The notes beneath the pieces are model-generated. The model did no database searches. It saw only the letters and a program-made list of their open reading frames with translations, and was not told where the DNA came from. From contig NZ_VIWO01000001.1 in NCBI RefSeq assembly GCF_007829335.1, positions 434,001 to 498,000 on the forward strand: DNA of 64,000 nucleotides, written 5' to 3'. The DNA is from Chitinophaga polysaccharea (GTDB lineage Bacteria > Bacteroidota > Bacteroidia > Chitinophagales > Chitinophagaceae). Made by a program: the position numbers and the translations under genes. Of the stretch, positions 35,957 through 43,800 are shown piece after piece. Each line of letters begins with the position of its first letter. Within the stretch, counting starts at the first letter, position 1.

Positions 35957-38056
35957 TTACCTTAGTTCGGCTACAAAAGCTCCCTGTTCCCCAACAACGT
36001 AGTAACGACGCCCTGTCGCTTCGCAATCCTGTTTCCAGTGCGATATCCGTTTTGCATAATTGTTGGCGGCAAAAATGAGTAGCTGGTAGTCATACAGACT
36101 ATCCAGCTTGTTAATATCTACCCTGGGATTATGGGTAAGCAGGATATAATCAGCCTGCAACTTCCTCCCAGGCACTTTTCGTGGCAAGGTGCTATCAATA
36201 ATCAATAGGCTTCTTCCATAAAAGCAACTGTAATGCTGGTACTGCTGAAAGCCTTTTGGAACACCTGCATGTATGCCCATCTCATTTCTGGCGGCCAGCA
36301 AAGTTTGGGCGCCAGCCGTTTGCCAGATGCTGTCATCGCCAATAAACCGGGCTTGTTGCCCATATATACAGTCAACTGCCGTATAGGCGGGTACGTTATA
36401 TACAATAATTTTAGATTGTTGCTGTACCCGGGTAAGCCATGCCGCCCGTGTAACCAGGCATCCCCACAGGCTTAACGCTGCCAGCAAGGCGCCTGGGCGC
36501 CAGCCACTGAGCCACCATAGGGCAATTCCTGCTAGCAGCACATACAAACATATTGTGAGTGCCAGTGAACAATGGATATTGGTGACAAGCGCATAGGGTA
36601 GCGTACCTAACCATCTTACACAACTATTCATGGCAAAAATGAGGAACCGGATGACCAGTCCTGCAAACGTCGCCAATACCGGGAATGGAGAAAGTCCTAA
36701 TAGTATCACTTCTCCATAAATAATTACAGTAGATAATGGCACTGCCATGAGGTTAGCCAATAAAAAGTAATTGGGAAACTGGTGAAAGTAAAACAGGCTC
36801 ACCGGCGTAGTCATCAATTGTGCGGCCAGCGACACCGACATCATCTGCCAGAGTATTATCATCCACTTCCTCTTGATGTTCCACAATTCGTATAAGGGCT
36901 GATAGAAAAGCAAAATGCTGAGTACTGCCAGGTATGACAACTGGAAACCGGCATCTATGGCCAGGTATGGCTGATAAGCCAATAACAGGAACGCGGATGC
37001 AGCCAGCATATTATAGATGCTGCTGTAACGCTCCAATACAAAACGGCCAAGCGTTATGCCGGTAAACATCACCGCGGAACGGAGCACAGAAGCCGACGCC
37101 CCGGTAAGCAGGGCAAATCCCCATAGCACTCCCAAAATAAGAATAGCCTTCAATATACCCGTCCATTTACCAGGTGGCAACCAGCGCAAACACCAAAGGA
37201 GCGTGCCATACAACAGCGCCAGGTGCATTCCGGAAATAGCAATAATGTGTACAATCCCGGTGTTACTATAATCCTGCACCACTGCCTTATCCAGATCCTG
37301 CCGGTATCCTATCAGTAATGCTTCTGCCATCCCGGCTTCCGGCCCTGCCCCTATATATCTTCTAAAACAAGATAAACAGTAATCTCTCGCGTGCAGCAAC
37401 CAACGATTTACGCTGCTGCCACCCATACGGGATAATTTGTAGTAGTCGGCCGCCTGTAAATAAAGCTGCTGATAAAGCTGTTGAGATACACAATATTGCT
37501 GATAGTTGAAGCCCCCGGGATTGCCGTTGCTCCGGATCAATTCCGGCTTTTTACGGACAACAAGCCGGTCTCCATACACAAGTAGCGGCCGCATAGTATC
37601 CCGGGCGATATAAAGCAGCAAATTGCCTTTTGCAGGCATCCATCTGTATTGTACATACAGCGCTATGACCCTGGCAGTGGATTTAAATGATTTTGCTTTG
37701 GGTTGCAACGGTTCTTCTATCTGCAATAAAACGAGGGAGGTATCCGTTCTGATATCCTGGAAAAAGCCCTGCTGATGCCGTATATCTGCCTTATACAAGA
37801 GTAAGGCGCCACCCCCTGCCATACTCACCTGCAGCAGCATACCGGGCAACCATGCCTGTTTAAAACGCCATTGTACAGGCAGATAGCGAAACAGCCATGC
37901 ACAGCAGGCACAAACAGTCACTGTGCATAGCAACAAAAGCGGCGGCAACTCCGTGTAAAGTTGTATACTTATTCCTGCCAGGAAGGGGAAAATAAGGCGT
38001 AAGAAGGGCGCTGGTTTCCAGCACATCACGGTAAATGCCGTAGACTCAAAATGCAT
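35957..38056 (-). CDS. comEC: ComEC/Rec2-family DNA uptake membrane protein
   Basis: About 699 residues. N-terminal membrane segments and a DUF4131-like part are followed by the Competence domain with GLVSSS-equivalent stretches (HIIAISGMHLALLYG, LLTGASASVLRSAVM) and about ten membrane segments in total. The C-terminal 170 residues occupy the place of the metallo-beta-lactamase domain, but no HxHxDH motif is visible, as in many Bacteroidota versions. ComEC carries single-stranded DNA across the inner membrane. The longest frame starts at TTG 38083 inside the promoter box; ATG 38056 (or 38026) is better. Confidence 0.87.
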   Translation of the reverse strand: MHFESTAFTVMCWKPAPFLRLIFPFLAGISIQLYTELPPLLLLCTVTVCACCAWLFRYLPVQWRFKQAWLPGMLLQVSMAGGGALLLYKADIRHQQGFFQDIRTDTSLVLLQIEEPLQPKAKSFKSTARVIALYVQYRWMPAKGNLLLYIARDTMRPLLVYGDRLVVRKKPELIRSNGNPGGFNYQQYCVSQQLYQQLYLQAADYYKLSRMGGSSVNRWLLHARDYCLSCFRRYIGAGPEAGMAEALLIGYRQDLDKAVVQDYSNTGIVHIIAISGMHLALLYGTLLWCLRWLPPGKWTGILKAILILGVLWGFALLTGASASVLRSAVMFTGITLGRFVLERYSSIYNMLAASAFLLLAYQPYLAIDAGFQLSYLAVLSILLFYQPLYELWNIKRKWMIILWQMMSVSLAAQLMTTPVSLFYFHQFPNYFLLANLMAVPLSTVIIYGEVILLGLSPFPVLATFAGLVIRFLIFAMNSCVRWLGTLPYALVTNIHCSLALTICLYVLLAGIALWWLSGWRPGALLAALSLWGCLVTRAAWLTRVQQQSKIIVYNVPAYTAVDCIYGQQARFIGDDSIWQTAGAQTLLAARNEMGIHAGVPKGFQQYQHYSCFYGRSLLIIDSTLPRKVPGRKLQADYILLTHNPRVDINKLDSLYDYQLLIFAANNYAKRISHWKQDCEATGRRYYVVGEQGAFVAELR

Positions 38057-38080
38057 GTGGGGGTTAACTTTTATCAAAAA

Positions 38081-38088
38081 CAAACCTA
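38081..38088 (-). promoter_or_regulatory. -7 box TAGGTTTG of comEC
   Basis: Perfect TAnnTTTG on the minus strand, 24 bp before ATG 38056. It overlaps the TTG of the longest frame and so argues against that start. Confidence 0.55.
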
Positions 38089-38398
38089 ACTTTTAACAGC
38101 CTGCAAAGTGTTTTAAAAATGTTAAAAACGGTTTAGTTAAGAGATAATATCTTTATATGATGTCTTGGAAACTTCCTCTTGTAATGTAAAAAATGGCTGA
38201 AATCGGTTACAAAAGCCTCTTATTTAATATATTAATATTCATTTATTAAAATATTATATATTATTTCATCTGTTATTGATTAGTTAACATCTCTTTTAAA
38301 TATAATATTATTTGTAAAATGCATTACCGGTCACGCTATATGAATTGTATCAAGATTCAATAGTCGTGTCTTTAATGGTTATTTTGAGGGAAAAGAAG

Positions 38399-38432
38399 GA
38401 GCCTGATTTTTATCAGGCTCTGTTGTTTTGAC
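38399..38432 (+). terminator. Orphan hairpin terminator
   Basis: GAGCCTGA (38399-38406), loop TTTTTA, TCAGGCTC (38413-38420), then TGTTGTTTTG on the plus strand. No plus-strand gene precedes it for more than 2.5 kb. Confidence 0.6.
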
Positions 38433-38448
38433 AACCTTACTTCATATA

Positions 38449-38482
38449 AAAAGCCCTCCACGCCACGGCGTAGAGGGCTTTT
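38449..38482 (-). terminator. carB terminator
   Basis: AAAAGCCCTC (38449-38458) pairs with GAGGGCTTTT (38473-38482), with a further CGCC/GGCG pairing inside. On the minus strand the stem is followed by TTTTTATA. It lies 22 bp beyond the carB stop. Confidence 0.85.
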
Positions 38483-38504
38483 CGTTAACAGTTAGCTAAC
38501 AATA

Positions 38505-41321
38505 TTATTTACTCAGGTACATACTCTTTTCCTTGAAGAGTTGTCTGAAATATGGATCGCGCAGATCTTTGATGAAGCGTATTGCTTCTCCGGTTGATTT
38601 CATTTCAGGTCCCAGTTCCTTGTTTACGCCCGGGAACTTGTTGAAAGAGAATACAGGTTCCTTGATAGCAAAACCGGTAAGTTTCTTTTCAATGTTAAAG
38701 TCCTTCAACTTATTGGCGCCAATCATCACTTTGGTAGCAATGTTCAGGTAAGGCACCTGGTAAGCTTTAGCAATAAATGGCGTAGTACGGGAAGCACGCG
38801 GGTTAGCTTCAATCACATATACATTGCCATCTTTGATCGCAAACTGTATATTGATCAAGCCCTGGATATTCAGTGCACGCGCAATCTTTTCTGCGTAATA
38901 TTCCATGGTGGTTACTTCGATCGGCGACAAGTTGAAAGCCGGTAACAACGCATGACTATCGCCACTGTGAATACCTGCCGGTTCAATATGCTCCATTACA
39001 CCCATTACATGGAAATCAGTACCGTCGAAGATGCCATCTATTTCTGCTTCCTGACAACGATCCAGGAAGTGATCGATCAATATCTTGTTACCAGGCAAGT
39101 GTCTTAACAGGCTCAGTACAGATTCTTCCAGCTCTTCTTCGTTGATGACGATTCTCATACGCTGACCTCCTAACACATAAGAAGGACGCACCAGTACCGG
39201 GTAACCTACTTCTTTCGCCACTTCTATCGCGTCGTCTGTATTGTAAGCCGTACCATATTTAGGATAAGGGATACCCAGTTCTTTCAGCATATCGGAGAAA
39301 CGACCGCGGTCTTCCGCAATATCCATGTTGTCGAAAGAGGTGCCGATGATTTTCACACCTTTTTCTTCCAGGCGTTTAGCCAGTTTCAGTGCAGTTTGTC
39401 CACCCAGCTGCACAATCACGCCTTCGGGTTTTTCCAGCTCAATGATTTCCCAGAGATTTTCCCAGAATACCGGTTCGAAGTATAATTTATCGGCCATGTC
39501 GAAGTCGGTGGAAACCGTTTCAGGGTTACAGTTTACCATGATGGCTTCATAACCGCAATCCTGGATCGCCTGCAAACCGTGTGTACAGCAGTAGTCGAAC
39601 TCAATACCCTGCCCGATTCTGTTAGGACCAGACCCCAGTACAATGATTTTCTTCTTATCGGTTACCTTGCTTTCATTTTCGGTATCGAACGTAGAGTAGA
39701 AGTAAGGTGTTTTTGCTTCAAACTCCGCGCTGCAGGTATCTACCATTTTGAAAGTACGGGTAATGCCCAGCTCCTTACGCTTAGCGTATACTTCATCTTC
39801 ATCGCAATCACCAAACAGTATCGCCAGTTGCATATCGGAGAAGCCCATTTTTTTGGCATCTTTCAGCATTTCTACTGAAACACTCTGCAGGTCGAGCTCC
39901 AGCAATTGTTTTTCCAGGTTCACGATATCCTGGATCTGGTGCAGGAACCAGCGGTCGATATAAGTCAGCTGGTGAATATGTTTTACGGAAACTCCCGCCA
40001 TCAAAGCATCTTTGATACGGAAAATACGATCCCAGGTGGGGCGTTTTAATTTCTCAATCAATTGCTCACTCTTCAGGAGGGATTTACCATAGTAGCCCAG
40101 ACCGAGTGCATCGTTTTCGAGGCTCTGACAAGCTTTCTGTAATGCTTCAGGGAAGGTACGTCCGATAGACATTACCTCTCCTACTGATTTCATTTGCAGA
40201 CCCAGGGTGTCATCAGCTCCTTTAAATTTATCGAAGTTCCAGCGTGGCATTTTTACGATCACGTAGTCCAGTGCTGGTTCAAAGAAGGCAGAAGTAGTTT
40301 TGGTGATCTGGTTTTCCAGTTCATCCAGTGTATAACCGATAGCCAGTTTGGCAGCAATTTTTGCAATCGGGTAACCGGTTGCTTTAGAGGCCAGCGCAGA
40401 GGAACGGCTCACACGAGGGTTGATTTCAATAGCAATCAGCTCTTCTGTTTCCGGGTTTAGCGAAAACTGTACGTTACAACCACCGGCAAAGTTGCCCAGG
40501 TCGCGCATCATCATCATCGCTTTATTACGCATTTCCTGGAAAGCAGTATCGCTCAGGGTCATAGCAGGTGCCACCGTAATGGAATCACCCGTGTGAATAC
40601 CCATCGGGTCGAGGTTTTCCACGGTGCAAATGATAACCACGTTATCATTCTTGTCGCGCAGCAGTTCCAGTTCATATTCTTTCCATCCCAGTACTGCTTT
40701 TTCTACCAGTACTTCATGGATGGGGGAAGCTTTCAAACCACGGTCCAGCGCTTCGTCCAGGTCTTCTTTGCTGTGTACAAATCCACCGCCGGTACCACCC
40801 AGGGTAAAGGAAGGACGGATTACCAGCGGGAAGCCTATTTCCTGTGCAAATTCTTTTCCTTCGAGGAAAGAGTTAGCTGTTCTGGCAGGCGCCACCGGGA
40901 TACCCAGTTGGATCATCCACTGACGGAACTGTTCACGATCTTCTGCCTTATCAATTGCTTTAATGTCAACCCCGATCAGGCGAACATTGTTCTTTTCCCA
41001 AATTCCGAGTTCGTCTACTTCCTTGCAAAGGTTCAGCGCAGTTTGGCCGCCCATGGTGGGTAATACGGCATCTATCTGGTTTTCTTCCAGGATCTGCTCA
41101 ATGCTTTCCACGGTCAGTGGCAGCAAATAAACCTTATCGGCCATCATTGGATCCGTCATGATGGTAGCCGGGTTGGAATTAATCAATATCACTTTAATTC
41201 CTTCTTCCCGCAGCGAACGTGCTGCCTGAGATCCGGAATAATCAAATTCGCAAGCCTGACCAATAATAATGGGTCCAGAACCGATAATGAGAACAGATTT
41301 GATAGATGAGTCTTTTGGCAT
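38505..41321 (-). CDS. carB: Carbamoyl-phosphate synthase large chain, short form
   Basis: 938 residues. Two ATP-grasp halves are plain: the first starts SVLIIGSGPIIIGQACEFDYSG, the second KKIIVLGSGPNRIGQGIEFDYC, each with its own ATP-binding and substrate segments (NPRVSRSSALASKATGYP, NPRASRTTPFIAKAYQVP). E. coli CarB has 1073 residues; here the protein stops right after the second half (GEAIRFIKDLRDPYFRQLF), so the C-terminal MGS-like allosteric domain that binds UMP, IMP and ornithine is absent. The enzyme makes carbamoyl phosphate with CarA for pyrimidine and arginine synthesis. carA is not adjacent. Confidence 0.95.
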   Translation of the reverse strand: MPKDSSIKSVLIIGSGPIIIGQACEFDYSGSQAARSLREEGIKVILINSNPATIMTDPMMADKVYLLPLTVESIEQILEENQIDAVLPTMGGQTALNLCKEVDELGIWEKNNVRLIGVDIKAIDKAEDREQFRQWMIQLGIPVAPARTANSFLEGKEFAQEIGFPLVIRPSFTLGGTGGGFVHSKEDLDEALDRGLKASPIHEVLVEKAVLGWKEYELELLRDKNDNVVIICTVENLDPMGIHTGDSITVAPAMTLSDTAFQEMRNKAMMMMRDLGNFAGGCNVQFSLNPETEELIAIEINPRVSRSSALASKATGYPIAKIAAKLAIGYTLDELENQITKTTSAFFEPALDYVIVKMPRWNFDKFKGADDTLGLQMKSVGEVMSIGRTFPEALQKACQSLENDALGLGYYGKSLLKSEQLIEKLKRPTWDRIFRIKDALMAGVSVKHIHQLTYIDRWFLHQIQDIVNLEKQLLELDLQSVSVEMLKDAKKMGFSDMQLAILFGDCDEDEVYAKRKELGITRTFKMVDTCSAEFEAKTPYFYSTFDTENESKVTDKKKIIVLGSGPNRIGQGIEFDYCCTHGLQAIQDCGYEAIMVNCNPETVSTDFDMADKLYFEPVFWENLWEIIELEKPEGVIVQLGGQTALKLAKRLEEKGVKIIGTSFDNMDIAEDRGRFSDMLKELGIPYPKYGTAYNTDDAIEVAKEVGYPVLVRPSYVLGGQRMRIVINEEELEESVLSLLRHLPGNKILIDHFLDRCQEAEIDGIFDGTDFHVMGVMEHIEPAGIHSGDSHALLPAFNLSPIEVTTMEYYAEKIARALNIQGLINIQFAIKDGNVYVIEANPRASRTTPFIAKAYQVPYLNIATKVMIGANKLKDFNIEKKLTGFAIKEPVFSFNKFPGVNKELGPEMKSTGEAIRFIKDLRDPYFRQLFKEKSMYLSK

Positions 41322-41390
41322 TTGTGTAATCTATTGAAAATGAAAAACCAAATTGATCTTTATGCCGTGTGAGGGACCAAAAAAATCGTG

Positions 41391-41398
41391 CAAAGTTA
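41391..41398 (-). promoter_or_regulatory. -7 box TAACTTTG of carB
   Basis: Perfect TAnnTTTG on the minus strand, 69 bp before the carB ATG, implying a leader of about 65 nt. Confidence 0.55.
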
Positions 41399-41921
41399 CG
41401 TGATTTGAAAATTATAACCAGAAATAAATTTCATTTCTGTAGAATTTTTTCGAAGAATGTCAAAATATTTAGTTTCATATCGAATAATTAGTCTGTTTAA
41501 TAATGGCTGCGAATGGATGAATACGCCCCATCATTTGTTGACATGTAAAACCTCAACTGAAATAATCAGGGCAGTACTTCCCTGCTCTATTATTTACAGG
41601 ATGAGGCATTTGGCAGACCTCCTGCTCACTATTAATTAGGAAGACGCATTGACCGGGAAATTCTATCTCCGGATACGTGTTAACAAGTTATTCCAAAAAA
41701 CAGCTGTCATCGAAAATCTACTGCAACATAGGAAACATCCGCTGACAAGTAACATTACGGCCGCTCATTTCCCGTATAAATACTTATCCAGATGTCCATT
41801 TATTCTCCTACCTTTACTGTCCACCTCAAATAGACTGGCACAGTAAATACAGCAGCTTTACCCCAAAGAATCGTTTTTCATCTTTTTCAACATACATTTC
41901 ACACCCCAAAAATCAAACATC
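41399..41921. other. Intergenic region ahead of the MNIO operon
   Basis: About 520 bp between the carB promoter and the peptide gene. Small frames at 41457-41639 and 41649-41846 have no recognisable protein features. No perfect TAnnTTTG box is present; TACATTTC at 41891-41898 is one mismatch away and lies about 23 bp before the peptide ATG. No terminator-like hairpin was seen. Confidence 0.4.
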
Positions 41922-42161
41922 ATGCGTACAGCTGAAGTTCATTACGGCGCTAATGGTCATGTCGACCTTACCGTTCCCAAAGGCACTAAACTGGAAGATG
42001 TCACCAAATTACAGGCATTGGTGCTGAGACAAATTAACCCCCGCGGTTGCCAGGCCTGCCTGTCTGGCGTACACTTCAATATCCGGGAAAAGCTGGAAGA
42101 AGTGATTAACGTAGACCTGGAAAAAATGGCTATTTCCAAGGCAACCGCTGCACAACATTAA
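41922..42161 (+). CDS. Candidate MNIO-modified precursor peptide with a Cys-x-x-Cys core
   Basis: 79 residues, no signal peptide and no membrane segment. The first 38 residues look like a compact leader (VDLTVPKGTKLEDVTKLQAL). Residues 39-50 read NPRGCQACLSGV, with the only two Cys at positions 43 and 46, and a predicted amphipathic helix follows (FNIREKLEEVINVDLEKM). It lies directly upstream of a DUF692/MNIO gene and is on the same strand. MNIO enzymes modify Cys or other residues in such peptides. Which residues are modified, and whether there is cleavage, cannot be read. It resembles neither methanobactin nor signal-peptide bufferins. Confidence 0.7.
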   Translation: MRTAEVHYGANGHVDLTVPKGTKLEDVTKLQALVLRQINPRGCQACLSGVHFNIREKLEEVINVDLEKMAISKATAAQH

Positions 42162-42167
42162 TCTGGT

Positions 42168-42199
42168 GATGCCGTCCTGGCCTATGCCGGGACGGTATT
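42168..42199 (+). promoter_or_regulatory. Hairpin between precursor peptide and MNIO genes
   Basis: CCGTCCTGGC (42172-42181) pairs with GCCGGGACGG (42186-42195) around the loop CTAT, ten pairs with one U-G, extended outward by weaker pairs. No long T tract follows. It may reduce read-through or protect the 3' end of the peptide message, so that more peptide than enzyme is made. Confidence 0.6.
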
Positions 42200-42213
42200 T
42201 AAACACTCCTGTC

Positions 42214-43140
42214 ATGTCACAAGTAACATCATCTGCCCGTACAGGCCACCTGTACCGCCAATCTATTCCCCAGCTGGGCGTAGGGCTGTTATACAACCCC
42301 TCCCTGGAGCTATACCTGGAAGCCTGCCCGGGGATATGCGATTACGTGGAGATCATTCCCGATATGTTCTGGACAGATCGTGGAAACCGCCAGCAGGAAA
42401 GATTTGAAGAGATTGAATCCTGGATGATAGTGCTGGATAAAATCGCTGCCGCTTACCCATTAACCGCTCATAATATATCTTACTCGCTTGGCAGCGCCGG
42501 CATTTTTGATAAAATGTACCTTCAGAAAATGCAGGAATGGCATCAGCGTTATGCATTTAAATGGCATAGCGATCACCTGTCTTTTGTAAAAGTGCATAAC
42601 GATCAACAGGAAGAACATAATGCAGGCCTGGCAGTACCGGTGCCCTACGATTATGAAGTACTGGATATGATCAGTGGCCGTATCAATGCCATTAAACGAG
42701 CTATCAGTACGCCTTTCCTGATAGAGAACAATGTATACTTTATCGATTTGCCGGAGCAGGAGCTCAGTGAAACTGCCTTCCTGAATGAGTTATCAGATCG
42801 TACCTCCTGTGGCTTATTGCTCGATATCCACAACGTGTATACCAATGCTGTCAATCACCATTTTGATCCAAAGGAATTTATTAACCAGCTACAGCTGGAT
42901 AAAGTGATCGAAATCCATATTGCCGGCGGCAACGAAATGGCTGGTATGTATACAGATTCTCATGCAGGCCCTTGTCCGCCGGAGGTGTGGGACCTGCTCG
43001 ATTATACGTTACCGTTAGTGCATAACCTATGCGGCATTACCTTTGAATTTCATGAATCTTACTTTCACCTGTTGCAGTTTGAGGGGGTTACCCGCGAACT
43101 AAACCGGGCGAAGGCAGCCTGGAACCTTTATCATACCTGA
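42214..43140 (+). CDS. DUF692 multinuclear non-heme iron oxidase (MNIO)
   Basis: 308 residues from ATG 42214; a frame from GTG 42166 would run through the hairpin. It is a TIM-barrel of the DUF692 family: LGVGLLYNPSLELYL, AHNISYSLGSAG with His86, KWHSDHLSF with Asp120 and His121, IENNVYF with Glu171, GLLLDIHNVYTNAVNH with Asp204, EIHIAGG with His235, TDSHAG with Asp248 and His250, and FEFHES with Glu278. These fit the His/Asp/Glu ligands of a two- or three-iron site. Family members (MbnB, TglH, ChrH, BufB) oxidise Cys or other residues of peptides. The partner gene follows after 4 bp. Confidence 0.88.
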   Translation: MSQVTSSARTGHLYRQSIPQLGVGLLYNPSLELYLEACPGICDYVEIIPDMFWTDRGNRQQERFEEIESWMIVLDKIAAAYPLTAHNISYSLGSAGIFDKMYLQKMQEWHQRYAFKWHSDHLSFVKVHNDQQEEHNAGLAVPVPYDYEVLDMISGRINAIKRAISTPFLIENNVYFIDLPEQELSETAFLNELSDRTSCGLLLDIHNVYTNAVNHHFDPKEFINQLQLDKVIEIHIAGGNEMAGMYTDSHAGPCPPEVWDLLDYTLPLVHNLCGITFEFHESYFHLLQFEGVTRELNRAKAAWNLYHT

Positions 43141-43144
43141 TGAT

Positions 43145-43798
43145 ATGTCACTTCTCTCCTTTCAGAAAGCGATCACAGATTTAATTGCCTCCCCGCAATT
43201 GTGCCTGGCGTTACGGGAGCAGCCGGCGGAAATTCTCTCCCGGTATGACCTTACGCCCCGCGAGCAACTGCGTTTACAAACTGTAGTACGCCAACCCGGC
43301 ATGTCTGTGAGCTGCACCCTATATCGTGTAAACAGGATCACGCCTATCTACACGATGCTTCCCTATACCTGTTTTTTATTAGGCGCATCATTGATGCCGT
43401 TTGTTGAGGAATTTTGGAGTATTTGCTATAAATCTGATTTGCAGTTTAAGCGGGAGATCAATGTATTTGGTGATTTTTTACTGGAGAAGATAACTACGGG
43501 GAGCCTCGAAAACCCTTATCTGCAGGAGATTTTGTTAATGGAACTGGCTATTAATGACCTGAAATTTTTGCCTAAAGAAGCCTTACTGCATACACCTGCG
43601 GACGAAGAAACACTACACCCCTTGGTAAGACTGGTCCCTTTTGATCATTCACCCGAACCTCTGCTGACAGCACTTGCCGGCATGCAACTGCCGCCAGCAC
43701 TTCCAGCCACCGGGGAATACTTACTATTGGTGGATTATCGTGAGGAGGAGCTTTCCTTCAGCACACTGCCCCGCAAAAGCGGAGCAGTGGCGGTTTGA
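43145..43798 (+). CDS. MNIO partner protein (precursor recognition candidate)
   Basis: 217 residues. It starts 4 bp after the MNIO stop. The N-terminal helix SFQKAITDLIASPQLCLALREQPAEILSRY-type sequence followed by DLTPREQLRLQTV resembles the start of MbnC/BufC-type partners and LigA-like helices. The middle (about 75-140) is alpha-helical with FVEEFWSICYKSDLQFKREINVFGDFLLEK, and the end is a beta-rich segment (GEYLLLVDYREEELSFSTL). In known MNIO systems such a protein binds the leader and delivers the peptide. The assignment rests mainly on gene order; I recognise no precise family. Confidence 0.65.
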   Translation: MSLLSFQKAITDLIASPQLCLALREQPAEILSRYDLTPREQLRLQTVVRQPGMSVSCTLYRVNRITPIYTMLPYTCFLLGASLMPFVEEFWSICYKSDLQFKREINVFGDFLLEKITTGSLENPYLQEILLMELAINDLKFLPKEALLHTPADEETLHPLVRLVPFDHSPEPLLTALAGMQLPPALPATGEYLLLVDYREEELSFSTLPRKSGAVAV

Positions 43799-43800
43799 GT

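Larger units (their letters stand above)
38057..38504. other. 448-bp AT-rich gap between comEC and carB
   Basis: No coding frame is credible. The left end holds the comEC promoter box (38081-38088), the middle is very AT-rich (38210-38320), and two hairpin terminators stand at 38399-38432 and 38449-38482. The second belongs to carB. The first has no obvious gene to serve, so a short untranslated transcript is possible. Confidence 0.5.

Noticed and set aside
41457..41846. Two small plus-strand frames (60 and 65 residues) ahead of the MNIO operon
   Set aside because: No signal peptide, Cys core, repeat or ribosome-binding site; not similar to the 79-residue peptide. Treated as intergenic.
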